Notes: generated by a model from the sequence alone, not told the origin. Numbered from the stretch's first letter, positions 1 to 8,169 are shown. The stretch: DNA of 64,000 nucleotides from Butyrivibrio sp. XPD2006 (GCF_000420865.1 NZ_ATVT01000006.1:62001-126000), one strand, 5' to 3'. Made by a program: numbers and translations.

Positions 1-1005
1 TAAAAGCAGGAACAACAGGTATGGCGCGCCGAGAAGTCCTGTAACGACGCCAACCGGGTACTTTGTTTCAAACATATTTTTGCCAACAAGCTCTGCTGCG
101 TAGACAAGAATGGTTCCGATAAGTCCCGCAACCGCCATGGCGTTCTTGCCGTTTTTCGTACATTTGCCGGCAATCGGTCCCGACAAAAATGCCACCGATG
201 CGATGGGTCCGGTGATCGCTGCTGCCGTTGCACTGAGCACCAGCGCGCACAGCATACAACACAGACGAACCGCCGAAAGCGGAACTCCAAGAGTGGTTGA
301 ATACTCATCTCCCAGCTGCATCACTCTGAGATACCTGTTACATATGAGCAGCAATGCACTGCAGATAATTGTGACAAAAGAGATTGAGAAAGCATCACTC
401 ATCTCCACAAGATTAAGGCTTCCTCTGAGCCACCTGAGGGCTGTTGAAACGTCATACTCAGAGCCAACCAGCAGCATCCAGGAGATAAGGGCGTTCAAAA
501 CCGCCTGCATACCGATTCCGATGAGGATCATCCTGCTGCCAAAAAACTGCCCTTTCCCGGAGAGGATAAAGATCAGCGTAGTCACAACAAGTCCCGCAGC
601 TACTGCGAATATCGAAACCACAGGTCCGCTTATCCCAAGTATCAGGATGCAGAAAACCGCTGCTGCAGAGGATCCTGCCGAAACTCCGATGATGTCGGGG
701 GATGCCAGAGGGTTCCTTAAAAGGTTCTGGAACGTATATCCTGAGATTCCAAAGGCAAATCCCGCAAAGCCGCCAACAATCAGCTTTGGAAGCCTGATGG
801 TCTTTATGTTGTAAGCTGCGCCTTTTGTCTCATCACTCAGAAGGTATGCCAAAACCTCTTTTACCGAATAATTAGTATTGCCCATGGTCATCATAAGCAC
901 GCCAAGCGCAACAATGATCCCCAGCAAAGCCACAATACACAAGGTATTAAGGCGAGCATGTTTTCTATATATATTTTTTAAATCATGTTCAAGATTGCGC
1001 GTCAT
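1..1005 (-). CDS. FecCD-family ABC permease, 3' end beyond window
   Basis: Membrane permease of a siderophore/cobalamin-type ABC importer. The minus-strand frame is open from an ATG at 1005 to the window edge (335 codons), about full family length, so only the extreme C-terminus and stop are missing. It is almost entirely hydrophobic segments; the family signature reading NPLASPDIIGVSAG follows the first third and GPIASVAFLSGPIA lies in the last third. The ATG overlaps the stop of the upstream permease gene (ATGA), so the two are translationally coupled and probably form the heterodimeric channel. The ATPase subunit would be expected just outside the left edge. The family is clear; the exact siderophore is unknown. 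Confidence 0.9.
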   Translation of the reverse strand, partial: MTRNLEHDLKNIYRKHARLNTLCIVALLGIIVALGVLMMTMGNTNYSVKEVLAYLLSDETKGAAYNIKTIRLPKLIVGGFAGFAFGISGYTFQNLLRNPLASPDIIGVSAGSSAAAVFCILILGISGPVVSIFAVAAGLVVTTLIFILSGKGQFFGSRMILIGIGMQAVLNALISWMLLVGSEYDVSTALRWLRGSLNLVEMSDAFSISFVTIICSALLLICNRYLRVMQLGDEYSTTLGVPLSAVRLCCMLCALVLSATAAAITGPIASVAFLSGPIAGKCTKNGKNAMAVAGLIGTILVYAAELVGKNMFETKYPVGVVTGLLGAPYLLFLLL

Positions 1006-2018
1006 ATACTCTTAGCCTTTGTTTTGCAAACGATCCAGATAAAAACAGGTGCTCCCACGATGGCAGTGATGATGCCGACTTCCAGCTCTCCGGGACGCCC
1101 CAGAACTCTTCCGAGGACATCGGAAAATGTCAGAAGTCCCGCTCCGCCGATGGCTGACATCTGAATCACGATCCGCATATCTCCGGAAAAGAGCTGTCGG
1201 AACACGTGAGGTAACATCAGGCCCACAAATCCTATGGGTCCTGCCAAAGCTGTCACGGAGGCGCATAGAATGACTCCTGCAAGTGCTGCAAAGAGCCTGA
1301 CAACGCCAACCTTTACTCCCAGAGATACAGCCATCTCATCCCCCAGCGCCATGGCATTTAAAGGAGATGCGCAGATAACTGCGAGGATAACTCCCACCAC
1401 CAGAAACGGCACAAGGAGCTTTATGTCATCCCAGGTTGCTCCGCTTATGCTGCCCACCTGCCAGAACCTGAACTGTTTCATAACCTGTGAGTCGGGAAGC
1501 ATGATCGTGTTTACAAGAGCGCCAAGCGCCGTTGAAACAGCAGCTCCCGCCAGCGCAAGCTTAATGGAATTGGCTCCGCCGTAACCAACCGAAGCGATCC
1601 CATATACGAACAGTGCTGTTAAAAGAGCTCCTGTAAAAGATAAACCTATTAACCTGATACCCGATGAAATATTTAGATAGGCGATACCTACAACCACGAA
1701 CAGAGCCGCCCCGGTATTGACTCCGAGGATGCTTGGATCTGCTATCGGATTTCTGGTAATTGCCTGCATAAGAGCTCCGGATACCCCTAAGGCAGCGCCG
1801 GCCAGAAGCCCAAAGACTGTCCTTGGGATTCTGGCTGCGATAACCGCCCTGAAAAAGTCATCATTCAGATCATCAGTAAAATACCCGATAATGTCGGTTA
1901 AGGGGATACTTTTGCTCCCATAAGAAATGGAAAGAAAAAGACTTAGAATGACAAAAACAATTTCTATAATAAGGCCTATAAATATACGGTTGTTACTGTA
2001 TCTTTTGTGCTGCATCAT
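1002..2018 (-). CDS. FecCD-family ABC permease
   Basis: Second permease subunit of the same iron-siderophore-type importer, 338 residues, the usual family length. The N-terminus has one membrane helix followed by the conserved stretch around AARIPRTVFGLLAGAALG and NPIADPSILGVNTGA; the last third has GPIGFVGLMLPHVFR, typical of FecCD/BtuC. The start (tandem ATG at 2018/2015) overlaps the last 26 bases of the binding-protein gene and has no strong ribosome binding site, suggesting coupled translation. Gene order is binding protein, permease, permease on one transcript. The start could be either ATG. Confidence 0.92.
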   Translation of the reverse strand: MMQHKRYSNNRIFIGLIIEIVFVILSLFLSISYGSKSIPLTDIIGYFTDDLNDDFFRAVIAARIPRTVFGLLAGAALGVSGALMQAITRNPIADPSILGVNTGAALFVVVGIAYLNISSGIRLIGLSFTGALLTALFVYGIASVGYGGANSIKLALAGAAVSTALGALVNTIMLPDSQVMKQFRFWQVGSISGATWDDIKLLVPFLVVGVILAVICASPLNAMALGDEMAVSLGVKVGVVRLFAALAGVILCASVTALAGPIGFVGLMLPHVFRQLFSGDMRIVIQMSAIGGAGLLTFSDVLGRVLGRPGELEVGIITAIVGAPVFIWIVCKTKAKSI

Positions 2019-3075
2019 TTAAAGCTTTCAAATAATCATCAATTGCATAAGGTATGGAAAGAACTGTAGGTGTGCTTGCTGCTGCAAGAACATCGTTTGA
2101 ATCAAGAAGGACAAATGCTCCGTCCTTAACTGCAGGAATGTTTGCAAATCTGCCGTCTGCCTGCATTGCTTCAACAAGTGACTCAGTTCCGTAAGTGATG
2201 ATGATATCAACATCATTTAAAAGGTCTGCATTCTCAGCACTTACTGTGATTGAGAAGTCCTGATCACTGGTGATAAGGCTCTTTACACTATCAGGCATTA
2301 CAAATCCAAGATCTGAAAGGAACGCTGCTCTTGGGTCATTGTTTGTATAAATATAAAATGTTCCGAGGTCGTCCTCTGAAAGCCATGCAAATGCTACTCT
2401 CTTGCCTGCAAGATCAGGATACTGGCTGAGCTTGTCAGCGATGAGCTTCTCTGTCTCTTCCACAAGCTCTTTTCCCTCGTTCTCAAGTCCAAGAGCCTTG
2501 GCATCATTGATGGTCTCTTCCTGCCATGTTGTTGTCCATGCGATCTCCGGATAAGCTACAACAGGAGCGATCTCTGAAAGTCTGTCATACTCTTCCTGAC
2601 TGAGTCCCGAGTAAGCTGCAAGGATAACGTCAGGGGCGCAATCCGAAATTGCCTCGTAGTCCCATCCGTCTGTGTCATCGAAGACGTTAGGTGTCACGCC
2701 TGCATCCGCAAAAGCCTTAGCTGTCCATGCAAGAAGGCCGTTCTCGTCTCTTGGTCCGAAGTTCGCCTCTGAGATTCCGGCAGGGATAACTCCCAGAGCC
2801 AGCGGTACATCAGGGTTTCCCCATGCTATTGCCACTACATTCTCAGGCTTTTCCTCAAGAGTGATCTCTCCGAGTCCGTGCTGAATTGTCATGGGAAAAG
2901 AGCTGTCGGTAAGCTCAGCTGCGTCAGCTTCCTCAACGTTGGCTGCCTCTGCAGTCTCTGCTGTTTCCTCGTTTACAGTTACATCAGTTGTTGTATTTCC
3001 ACTCGCACTTCCGCAAGCTGTTGCTAACACGCAAATAGAGGCTGCGAGTATTGTTGATAAGAATTTATTCTTCAT
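1993..3075 (-). CDS. FecB-like siderophore-binding lipoprotein
   Basis: Extracellular substrate-binding lipoprotein of an iron-siderophore ABC importer, 360 residues. The start at 3075 is chosen because GGAAGGAGA lies just upstream and the product then begins with a clean lipoprotein signal (MKNKFLSTILAAS... ending LATAC, lipidated Cys21). After an acidic Thr/Glu/Ala-rich linker comes the two-lobed FecB/periplasmic-binding fold, with the family pattern P-E-N-V-V-A-I-AWGNPDVPLALGV and a second lobe containing GTFYIYTNNDPRAAFLSDLGF. It is the first gene of the importer operon and is preceded by a palindrome that may be an iron- or metal-responsive operator. Ligand not predictable from sequence. 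Confidence 0.92.
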   Translation of the reverse strand: MKNKFLSTILAASICVLATACGSASGNTTTDVTVNEETAETAEAANVEEADAAELTDSSFPMTIQHGLGEITLEEKPENVVAIAWGNPDVPLALGVIPAGISEANFGPRDENGLLAWTAKAFADAGVTPNVFDDTDGWDYEAISDCAPDVILAAYSGLSQEEYDRLSEIAPVVAYPEIAWTTTWQEETINDAKALGLENEGKELVEETEKLIADKLSQYPDLAGKRVAFAWLSEDDLGTFYIYTNNDPRAAFLSDLGFVMPDSVKSLITSDQDFSITVSAENADLLNDVDIIITYGTESLVEAMQADGRFANIPAVKDGAFVLLDSNDVLAAASTPTVLSIPYAIDDYLKALNDAAQKIQ

Positions 3076-3090
3076 TTTATGTCTCCTTCC

Positions 3091-3106
3091 GTTAGCAATC
3101 GCTAAC
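3091..3106. promoter_or_regulatory. Inverted repeat upstream of iron importer, candidate operator
   Basis: A perfect palindrome with 6-base arms, GTTAGC-AATC-GCTAAC, ends 15 bases before the start codon of the binding-protein gene, just upstream of its ribosome binding site. A weak minus-strand promoter (TTGTCA, 17 bases, GAATAT) may lie just upstream. The half-site resembles the TTAG..CTAA pattern of DtxR/IdeR/MntR-type metal regulators, which would suit an iron importer, but no regulator gene is in view. The palindrome is seen; its role is inferred. Confidence 0.45.
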
Positions 3107-3158
3107 CATGACATATTCTCACATATCAATTTAATTGACAACAACTATTTGAGGGAAG

Positions 3159-3896
3159 TCAAAAAATACACTTCCTGATGTCCCCATCGTCCACAATAGT
3201 GACTCTGTCAGCATCTGCATGGCACAGCTTCAGATCTCTTTTTATCTCTTCCGCGGTATGGGCGTAGGTGTTCAGGTAAATGGCATCAATGCCCACAGCG
3301 CTTGCCACTCCAACATCCGCAAGGACCTCATTGCCGACCATTACACACTCCTCTTTTTTAAGGCCGTGCTTTTTGATCAGTGCAAGAAGAAAGTTTTTAT
3401 CAGGCTTTTTTATCTCAAGATCGGAGGAGATAAAAATGTCGTCAAAGTACTGTGTCAGACCGGTCACCTCAAGCTCTTTTTCCGTAAAGAGCCTCTGGGC
3501 ATTGGATAAGAGAAACACTCTTCCGCCGGATCTTTTTATAGCCGAAAGAGTCTCGGACACGCCCTCGTACTTCACCAGTTTGTCCCGGGACTTGTCTCTG
3601 AAAGCGTTACAGAGCCTTCGCATATCAGCCTCAGGGCAGGGTCTGCCGATAAGCCTGCTCCATACCCACTCAATCTTAATTTCGGGGTACTTGCTGCCGT
3701 TCCGCTCTCCCAGGCGCTTTTCTTCATCTGCGCAAATCCTGAGATAGTCCTTCCTGAGCTCCGCCGGCTCATACGCAGTCCCGAACTCAGACTCAAGATA
3801 ATCCGCCATGAATTCCCAAAGCACGGGCTGCTCCTCATCGGTGTGTATGTCTATAAGCGTCCCATATAAATCAAAAATGTAATTCCTGTATTTCAT
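3159..3896 (-). CDS. HAD-superfamily hydrolase (phosphatase-like)
   Basis: Haloacid-dehalogenase superfamily hydrolase, 245 residues, probably a cytoplasmic phosphatase of subfamily IA (YjjG/PhnX-like layout). Motif I is FDLYGT near residues 8-13 with nucleophile Asp9; the second Asp of the usual DxDGT is replaced by Tyr as in some dehalogenase-like members. Motif II is FLLSNAQ, motif III the Lys in EIKKPDKNF, motif IV MVGNEVLADVG. A helical cap sits between motifs I and II. It starts 4 bases after the stop of a 56-residue protein gene, so the two are probably co-transcribed. Substrate unknown. Confidence 0.85.
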   Translation of the reverse strand: MKYRNYIFDLYGTLIDIHTDEEQPVLWEFMADYLESEFGTAYEPAELRKDYLRICADEEKRLGERNGSKYPEIKIEWVWSRLIGRPCPEADMRRLCNAFRDKSRDKLVKYEGVSETLSAIKRSGGRVFLLSNAQRLFTEKELEVTGLTQYFDDIFISSDLEIKKPDKNFLLALIKKHGLKKEECVMVGNEVLADVGVASAVGIDAIYLNTYAHTAEEIKRDLKLCHADADRVTIVDDGDIRKCIF

Positions 3897-3899
3897 ATC

Positions 3900-4070
3900 T
3901 CACACTATGGAGTACTGCATAAATTCATATTTCAGATTAGTTCCTTCAGCAATGCCTTCCGGCAAAAGAGCTCTCGCCACGAGTTTCAGGTCGTCGGACT
4001 CAATGTCTGTTCTCTTTAAATTGGCGTAGTCGCCGTCAATGCTGACAACTGTGTAGTACCAAGTCTCCAT
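3900..4070 (-). CDS. Small protein, DUF3006-like
   Basis: A 56-residue protein beginning METWYYTVVSIDGDYAN and containing LLPEGIAEGTNLKY. The pattern of a short beta-strand protein with IDGDYA near the start and LPEG-x-x-EG in the second half resembles DUF3006 proteins of Firmicutes. AAGGAGA lies 8 bases before the ATG. The stop is 4 bases before the HAD gene and the gene follows a SGNH hydrolase by 11 bases, so it is embedded in a tight minus-strand operon. Function unknown; reality of the gene is well supported by its RBS and spacing. Confidence 0.7.
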   Translation of the reverse strand: METWYYTVVSIDGDYANLKRTDIESDDLKLVARALLPEGIAEGTNLKYEFMQYSIV

Positions 4071-4081
4071 TTTGTTTCTCC

Positions 4082-4621
4082 TTATTTTCTTTCGTTCAGC
4101 TTCAATGTCTCAAATATCGTCTGTGCAACAAGCCTTGAGCCGGCAGGTGATGCATGTCTTCTGTCTGTAAAGAACAGATCCACCTCAGGGTGTTTGTGAA
4201 TCTCTTCCCACCATCTTTCGCCAACGGGCGCAACAAGGCAGTCGTGTTTTTCGGCGAGCTTTCTGTATCTTGCTGACATCTCCGGCTGAAAGCCTTCATT
4301 GTATTCCTCAGCCCAGGTCATGTAATAGCATGGGACCGCCTTGGTCTGCCTGATCCAGCCCATAATCTTGTCCGCAGCTTCTTCCATGACTTCAAACTCT
4401 CCCATGGGATGCGCAACGTGCTGCAGGATAATGAAATCGTAATCCCCGAAAAGAATGTTGAACCTTGTCTGCTCATTCTCAGCGTGGTAATCGAAGCCCA
4501 TTCCGCCTTTTGTCAGCATTGTTACCTGCATGTCGATGCCGTTCTCAGCGCAGATGTCTTTAAACATTTTGGGCATGTCATTGTAATATGTGTGGCTGTT
4601 TCCGATAAAAAGTGTTCTCAT
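4082..4621 (-). CDS. SGNH/GDSL-like hydrolase (DUF4886-like)
   Basis: Esterase-fold protein of 179 residues. Block I is IGNSHT with candidate nucleophile Ser9; GGMGFDYH could provide the block II glycine, and the C-terminal TDRRHASPAGS gives the Asp-x-x-His pair of block V. The absence of a signal peptide suggests a cytoplasmic enzyme. The start at 4621 is preferred over an in-frame start 30 bases upstream because of the GAGGGG directly ahead and because the homologous fold begins at once. It starts 4 bases after the preceding lipoprotein gene. Substrate unknown. Confidence 0.75.
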   Translation of the reverse strand: MRTLFIGNSHTYYNDMPKMFKDICAENGIDMQVTMLTKGGMGFDYHAENEQTRFNILFGDYDFIILQHVAHPMGEFEVMEEAADKIMGWIRQTKAVPCYYMTWAEEYNEGFQPEMSARYRKLAEKHDCLVAPVGERWWEEIHKHPEVDLFFTDRRHASPAGSRLVAQTIFETLKLNERK

Positions 4622-4625
4622 CCCC

Positions 4626-5408
4626 TCATCCTTCCGTCTTGCTTGTATCAAGTTTAAGCGTATCCAGAACCGCCATAGCCTCTTCCCACTGGTAGCTCAT
4701 CCAGGACTCGCATCCTATGCTCTGTACTATTATCTGAGTTTTATCTTCACCGATAATGATGAAATCCCAGTTCTCATGATCATCATAGGTTCCGACATGC
4801 GCTTTCTGCCCGGCCAGATCTATCTCTTCACTCTTTAGGCCTGTCCCGCATACACCGAAGTTTTCTGAGCAAAAGACCTCTAAGTGCCCATCATCTGCAC
4901 TGTCCGGCGTTATAAGAAATCCGTAATTACCGCCCACGAGCTTGTCATCATCAGCTGTTGAGACCTCAGCGTTCCACGACTCCGGAAGGGTCACAGAGAG
5001 TTCTCCAAGCGCCCCTCCTGCAGTCAGCGTTTTCTTTTCATAGACACTGCCTTCTGCAAAAGAGCTCCAGTCACCATATACTCTCTCGGAATCATTTCCT
5101 TTAAACGCCCTGACCTTTATCCTGAAATCAAAATAATCCTGAGCGCCGCCAACATAGAGCGGATCAGTTATCTCAACTGTCTCGGCGGGTTCTCTGTACT
5201 CTTTTTCCGCAAAGTACTTGTTCTGTACACTGACTTCATATCCGTCAGCTCCCTCAACAGGGTCCCACTCGAAATGTACCTCTACCGCATCCTCTCCGGG
5301 CTGCATGACTCCGTCTTTTACCTGCGGAATGCCGAGAGTTGCTGCATTCCCACAGCCACTTATTGCCAGCGCAAGAACAACTGACACAATTACACTTACT
5401 CTTTTCAT
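4626..5408 (-). CDS. Lipoprotein with fibronectin-III-like domain
   Basis: Cell-surface lipoprotein of 260 residues. The signal peptide ends in LAISGC with lipidated Cys19. Residues about 44-115 read like a fibronectin type III repeat (VHFEWDPVEGADGYEVSV followed by FDFRIKVRAF). The C-terminal half, with an LPESWN-type motif and a final helix, resembles small membrane-associated domains of unknown function seen in secreted Firmicute proteins. It follows the rhomboid gene by 15 bases and precedes the SGNH gene by 4, so it sits in one operon. No enzymatic motif seen. Confidence 0.75.
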   Translation of the reverse strand: MKRVSVIVSVVLALAISGCGNAATLGIPQVKDGVMQPGEDAVEVHFEWDPVEGADGYEVSVQNKYFAEKEYREPAETVEITDPLYVGGAQDYFDFRIKVRAFKGNDSERVYGDWSSFAEGSVYEKKTLTAGGALGELSVTLPESWNAEVSTADDDKLVGGNYGFLITPDSADDGHLEVFCSENFGVCGTGLKSEEIDLAGQKAHVGTYDDHENWDFIIIGEDKTQIIVQSIGCESWMSYQWEEAMAVLDTLKLDTSKTEG

Positions 5409-5423
5409 AATTTCCTCCTCTTA

Positions 5424-5987
5424 TCACTTCTTGTTGAGTCTGAAGCCCGCAACAGCTCCGATCAGTCCGCCAAGGATATGTGACAGATTGGAGATATTGT
5501 CATGCATAAGCAGGCCTTCATACACCTGCTGCCCGATGAAAACAAAGGCAACAAGTATGAATGTCAGCGGAATTTCACCGCTGTGAAACTTGGTAAAAGA
5601 AGTCATGATAATGAACGCAAATACCACACCACTGGCTCCGCAAAGGGCCACATTCCAGAACAGAACGTAGTTCACGATTCCGGTGACAAGTGCAGTGATC
5701 AGTATTGTCTGAATGATATGCTTGGATCCGTATTTCTCTTCAAGCATAGGCCCCAGCAGCAGGATATAAGAAGCGTTGCCTATGTAGTGTCCCCATCCGC
5801 TGTGTCCCAGCACATGAGTAAAGAGCCTTAAGTATGTAAGTGGATTTTTTAATGATGAATGATACGTCATAAACAAAAGCTCATTGCTCTTGCCAAGCGT
5901 CAATATGTTGACCACCAGAACCACAAGGGTGATGAATACGAACCCTAGAATTACAGGGGAATTGAATGTTATCTTTAACTTTTTCAT
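5424..5987 (-). CDS. Rhomboid-family intramembrane serine protease
   Basis: Intramembrane protease of 187 residues with about six hydrophobic helices. The catalytic dyad is visible: Ser119 in CGASG and His170 in the last helix (SHILGGLIGA). The family's HxxxN element is present as HYIGNASYI near residue 67. The start at 5987 is preferred because GGAGGAG lies about 9 bases upstream; an ATG six codons earlier is the alternative. A terminator for the preceding thioesterase gene lies just upstream, and a TATAAT close to the start suggests its own promoter. Substrates unknown. Confidence 0.88.
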   Translation of the reverse strand: MKKLKITFNSPVILGFVFITLVVLVVNILTLGKSNELLFMTYHSSLKNPLTYLRLFTHVLGHSGWGHYIGNASYILLLGPMLEEKYGSKHIIQTILITALVTGIVNYVLFWNVALCGASGVVFAFIIMTSFTKFHSGEIPLTFILVAFVFIGQQVYEGLLMHDNISNLSHILGGLIGAVAGFRLNKK

Positions 5988-6019
5988 TTTCCTTTTCTCC
6001 TCCATTTCTCCCTATTATA

Positions 6020-6051
6020 ACAAAAACAGCCACAGATTACTCCATGGCTGT
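6020..6051 (-). terminator. Rho-independent terminator after thioesterase gene
   Basis: On the minus strand a 7-bp stem ACAGCCA/TGGCTGT with a 12-base loop is followed by TTTTTGTT. It lies 10 bases beyond the stop of the thioesterase gene and ends the transcript coming from 7507. Confidence 0.8.
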
Positions 6052-6060
6052 CATTTTTAT

Positions 6061-6471
6061 TCATTCGCTTTGCTGTAAGCTGCAGAGCGTTTCATATAAT
6101 TCTGGAAATTCCTGCTTCATCCTGATCGGCTTACCTTCAGTATTAAGGAACGCGTGGGAAGTTGTTCCGGAGCAGACGATCCTGCCTTCCTCATTTTTCA
6201 TTTCGTAATCGAGAAAGAGCTTTACGCCTTTAAATTCCCTGACCGAGACCCTGATGGAAACCTTCTCCGAAAACTTGGTTGGGTACTTGTAATCACAGGT
6301 CACACCAAGGACCGGCGAAACAATGCCCATTGACTCAAGTCTGGCAAACTCCCATCCTATCTGAGAAAGGAAGTCAACTCTGGCTTCCTCCATCCACCTG
6401 ATATAGTTGGAATGATGGGTTATACCCATTTTGTCGGTTTCATAATACTGAACGGTATGAATGTAGTCCAT
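6061..6471 (-). CDS. YbgC-type acyl-CoA thioesterase (hotdog fold)
   Basis: Hotdog-fold acyl-CoA thioesterase of 136 residues, cytoplasmic. The N-terminal signature YYETDKMGITHHSNYIRW contains the catalytic Asp13 and the conserved Y-x-x-W of the 4-hydroxybenzoyl-CoA thioesterase/YbgC group. The start at 6471 follows AGAGGAC and gives family length; the frame is open further upstream but that part overlaps the nitroreductase. It lies 25 bases after the nitroreductase gene in the same operon and is followed by a terminator. Confidence 0.9.
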   Translation of the reverse strand: MDYIHTVQYYETDKMGITHHSNYIRWMEEARVDFLSQIGWEFARLESMGIVSPVLGVTCDYKYPTKFSEKVSIRVSVREFKGVKLFLDYEMKNEEGRIVCSGTTSHAFLNTEGKPIRMKQEFPELYETLCSLQQSE

Positions 6472-6496
6472 TTTATCGTCCTCTTCTTCCACTAAA

Positions 6497-7009
6497 TTAC
6501 AGATAGCTGACTGTCTCTGAGAGCTCTTTTCTGCTGGAATGATTCTCAAGAGGGCCTGCGCCTTCTGCTGCATAGCCAAGGTCAAGGAGCATTAGGATCT
6601 CCTCATTCTCGGGAAGGTCAAGGGCCTGTGCGAGCTTGTCCGGATCAAAGAAATTGATCCAGCAGCTGTCAACCCCCTCGTTGTATGCTGCAAGTGTCAG
6701 GTGAGTAGCCACAATTGCAGCGTCCTCTACACCGGAATCTCTTTTCCCACCGGGATATGTGAATACATTGTTCTTGTCAAAAGCAACGACAAGAACCGTT
6801 GAAGCACCGTATCTGCACGGAGTTGCCTCGTCAATCTTGGCAAGAGCCTCCTCGGACTCGATAACATAAATGTGCTGCTCCTGCAGATTCTTGGCTGTGG
6901 GAGCAAGCCTTCCAGCCTCAAGAATGTTATGAAGATGCGCCTTGTCAACCTTTCTTCCATCATACTTCTTGCATGAATAGCGGTTTTTTACTACTTCTCT
7001 GAATTCCAT
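6497..7009 (-). CDS. Nitroreductase-family flavoprotein
   Basis: FMN-dependent oxidoreductase of the nitroreductase superfamily, 170 residues. The N-terminal RYSCKKYDGRKV is the usual FMN-phosphate binding R-x-S-x-R-x-Y/F-type start; RLAPTAKNLQEQHIYVI follows, and GVEDAAIVATHLTLAAYNEGVDSCWI is the conserved central helix. The C-terminal glycine-rich LDLGYAAEGAGP is typical. Physiological substrate cannot be told. It lies between the YbaK gene (21 bases upstream) and the thioesterase. Confidence 0.9.
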   Translation of the reverse strand: MEFREVVKNRYSCKKYDGRKVDKAHLHNILEAGRLAPTAKNLQEQHIYVIESEEALAKIDEATPCRYGASTVLVVAFDKNNVFTYPGGKRDSGVEDAAIVATHLTLAAYNEGVDSCWINFFDPDKLAQALDLPENEEILMLLDLGYAAEGAGPLENHSSRKELSETVSYL

Positions 7010-7030
7010 TTCTTTTCCCCTTTCTGTAAA

Positions 7031-7507
7031 TTATTCCTCTTCCCATCCTTTGCAGATGTCGCACCAGCCCTGAGTCTGCGTAATAGACTCGAGCTCATCC
7101 GGCGTTATCTTAACAGAAGTGAATTCATTTCCTCCTGCCGGGTGTACATACTTAAATCTCTTCATCGAGACATCAAGCCAGATCGGTATGTCTTTTGGCA
7201 CAGCAAAAGGGCACACTCCGCCGGGTTGAAATCCTGTAATATCTACCACCTGCTCCCTGGGGATCATGTGTGGTTTTGTATGAAAAACCGACTTAAACTT
7301 CGAACTGTTGACCTTGCCATCTCCGGCCATCACGACAATCACAGGTTTTTCATCAACGATGAATGAAAGCGTTTTGGCGATCTCAGGCTCCGTGCAGCCG
7401 ATCTGCTGCGCTGCGTGCTCGACAGTATCTATCGTCTCGACATGCTCTGTAAGCCTGTCACCAAATCCTTTTTCATCAAGAAACTCTTTTACCTTTAAAT
7501 TGATCAT
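7031..7507 (-). CDS. YbaK/ProX-type aminoacyl-tRNA deacylase
   Basis: Trans-editing deacylase domain protein, 158 residues, of the YbaK/EbsC/ProX family that hydrolyses mischarged aminoacyl-tRNA. The characteristic block is KTLSFIVDEKPVIVVMAGDGKV followed by SSKFK and TGFQPGGVCPFA (the GxxPGxxxP-like motif). It is the first gene of the operon 7507-6061. The tail with CDIC is an extra feature not usual in the family. Which tRNA is edited (Cys, Ala or other) is not predictable. Confidence 0.88.
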   Translation of the reverse strand: MINLKVKEFLDEKGFGDRLTEHVETIDTVEHAAQQIGCTEPEIAKTLSFIVDEKPVIVVMAGDGKVNSSKFKSVFHTKPHMIPREQVVDITGFQPGGVCPFAVPKDIPIWLDVSMKRFKYVHPAGGNEFTSVKITPDELESITQTQGWCDICKGWEEE

Positions 7508-7683
7508 CTTGCTTACCTTCTTCCGGTTTAATATTCATCAAGGAAATTGTGATATTTCTTTCATATTCTTTCTTGCTTTCACAAATTGAAAACAGAACAG
7601 TCCTAATCCTATATGAGAATTATGACTGCCCTGCTGTTAAATTAATGGTAGTTCACTGACAGGTCTTTTACCAATTCGTTTTA

Positions 7684-7717
7684 GTTATAGCTTGCTATAA
7701 CCGATGAGTCATTGGGG
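7684..7717. repeat. Palindrome next to GGGGACG repeat fragment
   Basis: An 18-base inverted repeat, GTTATAGC-TT-GCTATAAC, at 7684-7701 is followed by ATTGGGGACGTTTC, which shares the GGGGACG core with two larger palindromic elements at 8250 and 13271. The stretch lies between the Cys-rich gene at 7740 and the YbaK gene; the rest of the 232-base gap (7508-7739) shows no gene. It may be an operator or a remnant of the dispersed repeat. Confidence 0.5.
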
Positions 7718-7739
7718 ACGTTTCAGTTTGAATCTCTTT

Positions 7740-7937
7740 TTATCTGTAATATGCAGAGACTTCCAAAAAGGATTTCTCTCCGTCGATATACTCCTTATAA
7801 GCCGTCTCGGCGTCTTTACCACGAAAGACCTTGCACAGTCCGCACATATCGCAGTCTGCAATGCAAGGAAAGCGCTGCTTGATATATGCTCTGCGCTCTT
7901 CTGCTGTGGATTCGGATATTTCAGGTGCAATGCCCAT
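7740..7937 (-). CDS. Cys-rich mini-protein, paralog 2
   Basis: A 65-residue protein with four cysteines spaced C-x3-C-x2-C-x2-C in a segment reading CIADCDMCGLC, followed by an AYKEYIDGEKSF helix. It is a paralog of the gene at 7948-8169, which has the same Cys spacing and the same DYIDGKK helix. A GGAGGT site precedes the ATG and the two genes are 10 bases apart. The cysteines could hold zinc or an iron-sulfur cluster; no function is known to me. Confidence 0.75.
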   Translation of the reverse strand: MGIAPEISESTAEERRAYIKQRFPCIADCDMCGLCKVFRGKDAETAYKEYIDGEKSFLEVSAYYR

Positions 7938-7947
7938 AGTGACCTCC

Positions 7948-8169
7948 TTAGTGGATCTGCCTGTCCTGACGGTACTTCTCCATGTACTCCATGTTGATCT
8001 CGCGAATCTCTTTTTTGCCGTCGATGTAGTCCTGATAAATATCCCAGGGATTTCCACCGCCCAGCCAGCATGAAGAACAGTTCTCACAACCGCCACCACA
8101 GTCCAGGGAGTTCTTGATTATCTGCTCGCGTTCTTCTCTTGTTGTGTCCTTGATCAGAATAGATTTCAT
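7948..8169 (-). CDS. Cys-rich mini-protein, paralog 1
   Basis: A 73-residue protein beginning MKSILIKDTTREEREQIIK with CGGGCENCSSC, again C-x3-C-x2-C-x2-C, then a helix IYQDYIDGKKEIREI. GGGAGG lies 6 bases before the ATG at 8169. It forms a two-gene unit with its paralog at 7740-7937. An in-frame TTG two codons upstream is a less likely start. A metal- or cluster-binding role is inferred only from cysteine spacing. Confidence 0.78.
   Translation of the reverse strand: MKSILIKDTTREEREQIIKNSLDCGGGCENCSSCWLGGGNPWDIYQDYIDGKKEIREINMEYMEKYRQDRQIH

Noticed and set aside
110-814. A 234-codon plus-strand frame
   Set aside because: It is the antisense shadow of the FecCD permease, whose minus-strand frame is open to the window edge and has family motifs.
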